From Incurvaria masculella (Eukaryota; Arthropoda; Insecta; Lepidoptera; Incurvariidae), in contig OX335652.1 of NCBI GenBank assembly GCA_946894095.1, forward strand, positions 5,789,001 to 5,853,000: a stretch of 64,000 nt of DNA, in the 5' to 3' direction. Position numbers and translations under genes: made by a program. Under the pieces are notes generated by a model that saw only the letters and a list, made by a program, of their open reading frames with translations, was not told where the DNA came from and did no database searches. Positions 58,495 through 64,000 of the stretch are shown in pieces (the stretch's first letter is position 1; the number at the start of each line of letters is the position of its first letter).

Positions 58495-60697
58495 TTTTAA
58501 CCGACTTCGAAAAAAAGGAGGAGGTTCTCAATTCGTCGGAATCTTTTTTTTTTTTTTCTCTTTTTTTTTTATGTATGTTCACCGATTACTCGAAGACCCC
58601 TGAACCGATTTGAAAAATTCTTTTTTTGTTAGAAAGGGTATCCTTTCTAGTTGGTCCCATTTTTTTTTTATCAAAATCGGTTCAGTAGTTTGGTACTTAA
58701 ATACAACAAACATTGAATTTCTTAAGCCCGCGAACCCAGAAATGTGATTTTTTAGTTACAGTAGCTTTCTTTAAGGGTGAGATTGCTCAGTATGAGAGGT
58801 TTTTTTTTAATTCAACTGTTGGGGGTATTGAAGGGGGTAAAAGAGGGCAAATTGTACACATTTCTATCTCTAGAGCCGCTGAACCCAGAAATGTCAGAGT
58901 AGGTTTTATTTGAGATGGGAATGTTTACGAAGAGAATATTTTTGAAAATTCTACTATTAGGGGGGTAAAACAGGTCAAAATGAACACATTTAGGCGAAAA
59001 CCACTCATGTTGAGATCTCCGAAACCAATTATTCTAGAAACTTAAAATTTTCAGTGACTTCTTTTTACGACGAAAAGGCTCGCTTGTGATTTTACAAAAT
59101 TCAACTGTTAAGGGGATGAGTATACACGAGACCGATATGTACACATTTTCATACAACACTTACGCAAGAAACAGACTCTCCGGAACAATGGAAGGATGAG
59201 AAATTCAGAAGCTCAGCGGTTCTGGACATTCGTTGTTTTGCCTTTGTTAGGGTTCCGTACCCAAAGGGTACCAACGGATACTATATTACTAAGCTTCCGC
59301 TGTCCGTCCGTCCGTCCGTCTGTCCCAGCGCTCTATCTCATGAACCGTGAATTCATGAATCCAGATAGGTACCGGTCTACCTTTCGTCAGAAATGAGATT
59401 TCTCAACGGTTTCATATCTCATAATGCTCGTTCATTGTAGGGTTTAGTAACAGTTTAGAGGGTTCGCATGAGATAGTGAGTTGCGCATAATCTTCTTTCC
59501 ACTTGGTATGTGAAGTTGAGCAGGAGGGCTCGCACACCTTGAGTCAAAAAGTTACGCCACCACTAAAAAGCAAAAAATAAAATATTTTTAAATAAAAAAA
59601 GGACCGCCTTCAAAAAAACCGGAACTAAAAAGCAAAAAATAATTGATTACTTTTAATTAATGTACGACAAGCTATTTTAATACTAACTAATTATGTACAA
59701 TTTCTTAATTTTTAATCATCTTTTGAAGTCGGTGCCTTGGGTAGACGTTCTATAAGGGCTGTAAGTAGTTAGATTAATATGTCCTATGGCTAAGAAAGAA
59801 ATATAAGTAGGTAGCTATTTACATTAACCTACTTAAAGAAAAAACACAAAATCAAAAATTAAATAAACAAACAGGTCGGAAAAACGTATGTAAGTAGGTA
59901 TTTAGGCAAGTATTTTGTAATTTAAATATTCCTTATAACTTAACCTAAATACCTAACACAGTAAAAACTAAATATTTACAAGAAAACCCTACAAACTAAA
60001 CAAACAAACCAATATAAAAACAACGACCACTTATGTGTATGGTAAATATTTAGGTAGGTGTAGCTTGTACTTTTTATTCTGCCTAAATACCTACATAACA
60101 CAAAAAAAAAATTACAAATATAAAAAAGAACAGAAAACCATTGGTAGCGACTTTGAGGTGTCTGCTCTCAACTACGTGTCAAAACGAGTGTGCAGTTAGC
60201 AGGTACATATCTCACCAATTTCGGCAGAAATCGTTTCGTCAACGATGTCGTAGGAAGCACCAATCCACAGAGCAGCGAATTAACTTACCTACTCCTTCAC
60301 CAGTGCGCGCCTTTATAAAGCCGAAAGTACTAATAATCTTTAAAACCCAATTTCAGTACGCTGCGCTGCTGTATCGATATCAGCTTGCACGTAAACCAAC
60401 GCTAAGGCATCTCCAGGTAGAATGCTTTGTGGACCAATCATTGCTGACTCAGGTTGTTTACGCTCTCGTAGACTTCGGGTGTGTTCGCCTGAAATTGTGT
60501 CTGTTCGGTCAACGGCGTGCGGAGTGAACTCTACCCAAGGCACCGACTTCAAAAGATGATTAAAAATTAAGAAATTGTACATAATTAGTTAGTATTAAAA
60601 TAGCTTGTCGTACATTAATTAAAAGTAATCAATTATTTTTTGCTTTTTAGTTCCGGTTTTTTTGAAGGCGGTCCTTTTTTTATTTAAAAATATTTTT
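58495..60697 (+). mobile_element. 2.2-kb composite foldback element, copy III
   Basis: Direct tandem partner of copy II at an offset of about 2,304 bp, with few differences (for example the GTCC run at 59302-59319 and small indels near 60080 and 60240). The inverted repeats of its second half are at about 59585-59745 and 60535-60695. Confidence 0.75.
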
Positions 60698-61149
60698 CGT
60701 TTTCTAGAAATCCTTGCAGAACGTCAAAAATGCAACACTGTACTCGACAAAGCGCTTTGGTCCAATGTACTTAAAGCTTGAATTACGTTGTGTTACGAAC
60801 AAGCGTGATGTGTCCAACGAATTTTGAAAAAGGAACGACACCCTCGACGCCTCCGCCGGCGTATGAAGCGACCTGAAACGCTGCCACTGCTGATGTGCAC
60901 TTTAAGACTAACGCTCCAGGGCGCAATACAGTTTAACGAAGCCATATTTTTGACGTTCTGCAATGAATTTCCAATTGGAGTTTTTATTTGATGTTTTTTT
61001 TTATTAAGGTTCATCGACACAGAATTGTTTCACAAATTTACATTAAAGATTTTTTTCCAGTACTTAATCGAAACTATCTATAATTACGGACGAACACAAC
61101 ATGTACAATGAGTTTGTTTACAAAATTCAATAACTAGCTTTGACTCTAA
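60698..61149. other. unassigned sequence with CGTTCTG motifs
   Basis: Contains 'cttgcagaacgtcaaaaatg' (60713) and 'tttttgacgttctgcaatga' (60950), an inverted pair about 240 bp apart enclosing a GC-richer block. This looks like a small inverted-repeat element. No gene. Confidence 0.4.
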
Positions 61150-62123
61150 TAAAAGAAAGAAAATAAAATAAAATAAATAATAAGTAAAGAAAAACATAAG
61201 TAACAAAAAACAAAAATGTAAACTAAAAACAAAAACTAAGATCTTACTGAGAACTTGGCAATGTGTTTAACGACTTTTTGAATGAGTTTAACGAAGACAA
61301 TATTTTAATATCATATTTTTTAGATAGTACGTTGAGACTGCGTTTAATTCTTGAAAGAGGTGAGTATTTACCAAGCTTTGTTCTACTTTCGCCTATGTTA
61401 AAAGGAACAAAGTTAGACCGTCTTGCATTAAACCTTGGTACATTGAAGCCTATTTTGGCTAAAAGCAAAGGACAATTGATGAGATTGTTTGTAATTTTGG
61501 TTCCAGATGGGACTAGCGTATTCCAATATACTGCGCACAAGAGAATTAAACAGTGTTAAATTAGACAAAGGGTTTTTAAAAACTTTGCAATTGCGATTTA
61601 CGAAACCTAGCATTTAACAATTGAATCTATGTGTGGAATGAAGCTTAATTTTGAGTCAAAAATAACTCCTAAATCGCGAATGGTGTTTACATTTTGGAGT
61701 ATATTGGAATTTAGATTGTAATGGCTTAAAATTGGTTTTTTTTTTGCGTGTGAATGATATTTGATAACAATTTTCACTGTTCAGTACTATTTTGTTGTCG
61801 ATGCACCATTTGTAAACTCGATCGATATCTTGCTGAAGTAATAAACGGTCCATGTGTGAGTTAATTGTTTTATAAATTTTGCAATCGTCGGCGAAAAGAC
61901 TGATATTTGAATGGAAAATAACATCACAGAGATCATTAATGTATATCAAATATAATACAGGCCCCAAATGAAAATCTTGAGGTACCCCAGAAGATACTTC
62001 AAACCATCTTGACTCATAGCCATCGAAAACAACTCTTTGGACTCGTCCCGACAAATACGATTGAAACCATAGCAATAGTTCTCCGTGAATACCAAAAGAG
62101 TTTAGTTTTGTGATTAATGTAAT
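61150..62123 (-). pseudogene. LINE remnant: RT domain and C-terminus
   Basis: The minus strand (61656-62075) encodes LLWFQSYLSGRVQRVVFDGY, SSGVPQDFHLGPVLYLIYIN and LFADDCKIYK, then CIDNKIVLNSENC. These are RT motifs of Jockey/CR1-type LINEs with the FADD catalytic box intact. After a frame change, 61428-61613 has LVRSILEYASPIWNQNYKQS. 61244-61540 ends with SRIKRSLNVLSKKYDIKILS and FKKSLNTL. The 3' AT-rich tail lies at about 61150-61240. It is 5'-truncated and frameshifted. Confidence 0.8.
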
Positions 62124-62149
62124 GTAATGAACTATATGTTAGAATGCTT

Positions 62150-62350
62150 GGTTGCAGATCGACAAAAATCCAAACCGTACAATCAAATGCTTTTGACGTT
62201 CTGCAAGGGAGCTGAATTACATTTTATAATGTTAATTCAGAACTTAGAAAATCAGAACGACAAAATTCGACGGTCTGATTTTTTGATGTTCTGCAATGGT
62301 ATTTCAAAAATATACATTTGTGTCGTTCTGAATTTTTGACGTTCTGACGA
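62150..62350. repeat. CGTTCTG motif cluster
   Basis: 'ttttgacgttctgcaaggga', 'aatcagaacgacaaaattcg', 'ttttgatgttctgcaatggt' and 'gtcgttctgaatttttgacg' in both orientations within 150 bp. Inverted, self-pairing and noncoding. Confidence 0.45.
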
Positions 62351-62984
62351 GGCCCCACCAGAGTGCATACAATGTATAAAACAATTATCTGATAATCCCG
62401 TCAGCTGATAATGAACAATGCGTTCTATAATTAGGGAAAAGGCAGGAAAAATTGAAATGAAACTAAATTAAGTAAATGCTTAATGATTGAAAATATTTCG
62501 GGGACAGGGATAACGTAAGCTCTTTTCCTAGCACTTAACACATTGATAAATGAGAGATCTGATAAAGGGAAGCAGCTTCGGTAATTATCAGCAGTACCAG
62601 CACGTCAATATTAATGCGGTCGGATCCTAAAACCATGGTGGATATGGACTTCACCATCAACATAACTTCACGGCCAGTGACGACCCAAACGTTTGTGGAG
62701 TATGGCGACGGGAAAAATGCATATAAAGATCATTAATATTGGTTTGGTTACAGTTTGATTATTTTATTAATACATTTCTCAGCATTACAAGGTGACCTAT
62801 TTTCCAATGTGGCATGGTCGTGGCAGCACTTTGCACCCCTAAACATCTTGTTACACAGGTTTCTCAGCAACTTGTACTTGCTACCATTCGTTTTGTTCTG
62901 ATTATAGTTGAGCATGGTTTGACTTTGCAATGAATCGCCTTATGTCATCTGTTAGTCAAGGAGCTGGCAGATGTTTTTTTTATG
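62351..62984. other. unassigned sequence with a small open frame
   Basis: A minus-strand frame at 62748-62930 contains six cysteines (LCNKMF, KCCHDH, SPCNAEKC) and a stop but no ATG at its 5' limit and no proven exon boundary. Unassigned. Confidence 0.3.
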
Positions 62985-63392
62985 CAACCTGACATGGATG
63001 GCTAACACCACACAACTTCCGTTATGATATTAGCCTAATAAAATTCCCGCAAGAATTAGGTGCCATGCCAGGACCTTTCCTTTATGAGCAAGGCTACATT
63101 GAACTGGATGGAAAACACGGACAATATTTCATCGCAGCTTCGACCCTTTTTTTTATCCAATGCGATGGTACCAACCCGGGCGGGCTTAAACCCTACCACC
63201 TAGTACGGGAAGGGGACCTACAGTTTGACATGGATTCTGAACCATGGAGCAGCTCGCATTCGTGACGGAATGCACTTATCGAACTCACAAAGAGAATGGA
63301 AGTGGTGCATGTAGGGGCGAGGAATTGAACCCAGACCTCTGGTACGCTAGGCCAGTTCCCGCGCCACTAGGCTACTAGCCGCTCAATATTAT
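62985..63392 (-). mobile_element. full-length tRNA-headed SINE
   Basis: On the minus strand: a tRNA-like head with A-box-like TAGCCTAGTGGCGCGGGAAC and B box GGGTTCAATTCC (about 63325-63392). Then comes the body shared with the 5S-headed SINE at 4905 ('aaactgtaggtccccttccc', 'gggttggtaccatcgcattg', 'attgtccgtgttttccatcc', 'cctggcatggcacc') and an A-rich end at about 62980. About 405 bp; the best copy of the family in the window. Confidence 0.8.
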
Positions 63393-64000
63393 ACACGAGT
63401 TGGTCGAGTGCATGGACATAAATCAGTTAAATCATCCACAATCTTGTGCGTCGGTGAACTGGAAATTATTAATAAAATTTAAAGATGAAACTGGATGAAT
63501 TTTTAGTGACATATTTAATTTGTATTAATTTAGCATTTTATTGTTCTACTAATGTCTTTTAGTGGTGTTAATAGGATATAAATATTATGTTTCCTATTAG
63601 ATAAGTGGTTAATTTCATATAATTTAATGATTTGGAAAATATGTATTTGGCGTAGATTATAATCGCATTGCGTCTTTCAAGGTTGTCTAGATATATTTAT
63701 TACAATAGTGGCAAGTCGTTTGCGATAAATATTCAATCATTAACACCTGTGTACATGTTTTTGTCACCTACAATAATTAATAAGATTCCGTGTTTTATTT
63801 ATTGCGTGGAATTAAATAAGTGCCCGTCTGTTTTATTTTTTATGAAATAAGTGTAAAGCAAATCTTAATAAAACTCTAGCTGAGACGTTTCTAGTTATAA
63901 TTTTAACAGCAGTATGTAGGAATCAATTTTCATAACAAATATATAAGTTGAGGAGTTCTATATCTATATCTCTATATCAGATATATCTACGTACAGTTGT
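63393..64000. other. unassigned AT-rich sequence
   Basis: No gene or repeat recognised. The end (63960-64000) is a degenerate TATATC microsatellite. Confidence 0.4.

Noticed and set aside
57861..60582. Frames shared by the composite elements (57861-58106, 58064-58267, 60141-60582, 50395-50675)
   Set aside because: They recur only because the noncoding element recurs. Both strands are open and there is no conserved protein motif.
62748..62930. Cysteine-containing 60-codon minus-strand frame
   Set aside because: An in-frame stop lies just upstream without an ATG, no proven splice site exists, and it is adjacent to a SINE. It is kept only as an unassigned stretch.

Overview
The window looks like a gene-poor, transposon-rich stretch of a lepidopteran (moth or butterfly) nuclear genome. 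It is AT-rich. It carries repeat types familiar from Lepidoptera: short Helitrons ending in a hairpin plus CTAG, the dispersed repeat with GGAC runs that ends in 'tttgggtacggaaccct', elements bounded by 'aaccgacttc', tRNA- and 5S-headed SINEs, and RTE-, R1- and Jockey-like non-LTR retrotransposon tails. There is no sign of bacterial genes, and no complete tRNA or rRNA gene was seen.

The dominant feature is one uninterrupted 16.4-kb open reading frame on the minus strand (26767-43221; 5,484 codons plus stop). It predicts a secreted, cysteine-rich protein of about 600 kDa. It has a hydrophobic N-terminus, two diverged Kazal-like domains, and 94 tandem 55-residue Kazal units, all exactly 165 bp with no net indel. 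These are followed by a broken Kazal-like segment, two ordinary-looking Kazal domains and an acidic tail. Units come in two main types, EFNCRN (56) and ELKCKN (38), in a non-random order that records block duplications. The array keeps Asp at the predicted protease-contact (P1) position. The two C-terminal domains instead carry Lys and Phe there, as expected of trypsin- and chymotrypsin-type inhibitors. The protein may therefore combine a very long structural or Asp-specific array with two canonical inhibitor heads.

Layout: 1-5.3 kb, LINE, Helitron and SINE pieces plus a 5'-truncated Penelope-like element with an open RT/GIY-YIG frame and a hammerhead-ribozyme-like motif. 5.3-9 kb, mostly unassigned sequence, with one possible exon at 6866-7085. 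9-18.4 kb, nested LINE tails, MITEs, foldback elements, a mariner pseudogene with a 126-bp-arm palindrome, and tRNA-derived SINEs. 18.9-21.9 kb, two head-to-tail Helitrons plus a decayed third. 21.9-26.2 kb, LINE fragments, a MITE and Helitron ends. 26.7-43.2 kb, the giant Kazal gene. 43.3-48.8 kb, SINEs, MITEs and Jockey-, R1- and RTE-like LINE remnants. 50.3-60.7 kb, three copies of a 2.2-kb composite element with long inverted repeats, two of them in tandem and one inverted. 61-64 kb, a LINE RT remnant and a full-length tRNA-headed SINE.

Apart from the Kazal gene, no confidently functional host gene is visible. Family assignments come from motif recognition and within-window comparison, not database searches.
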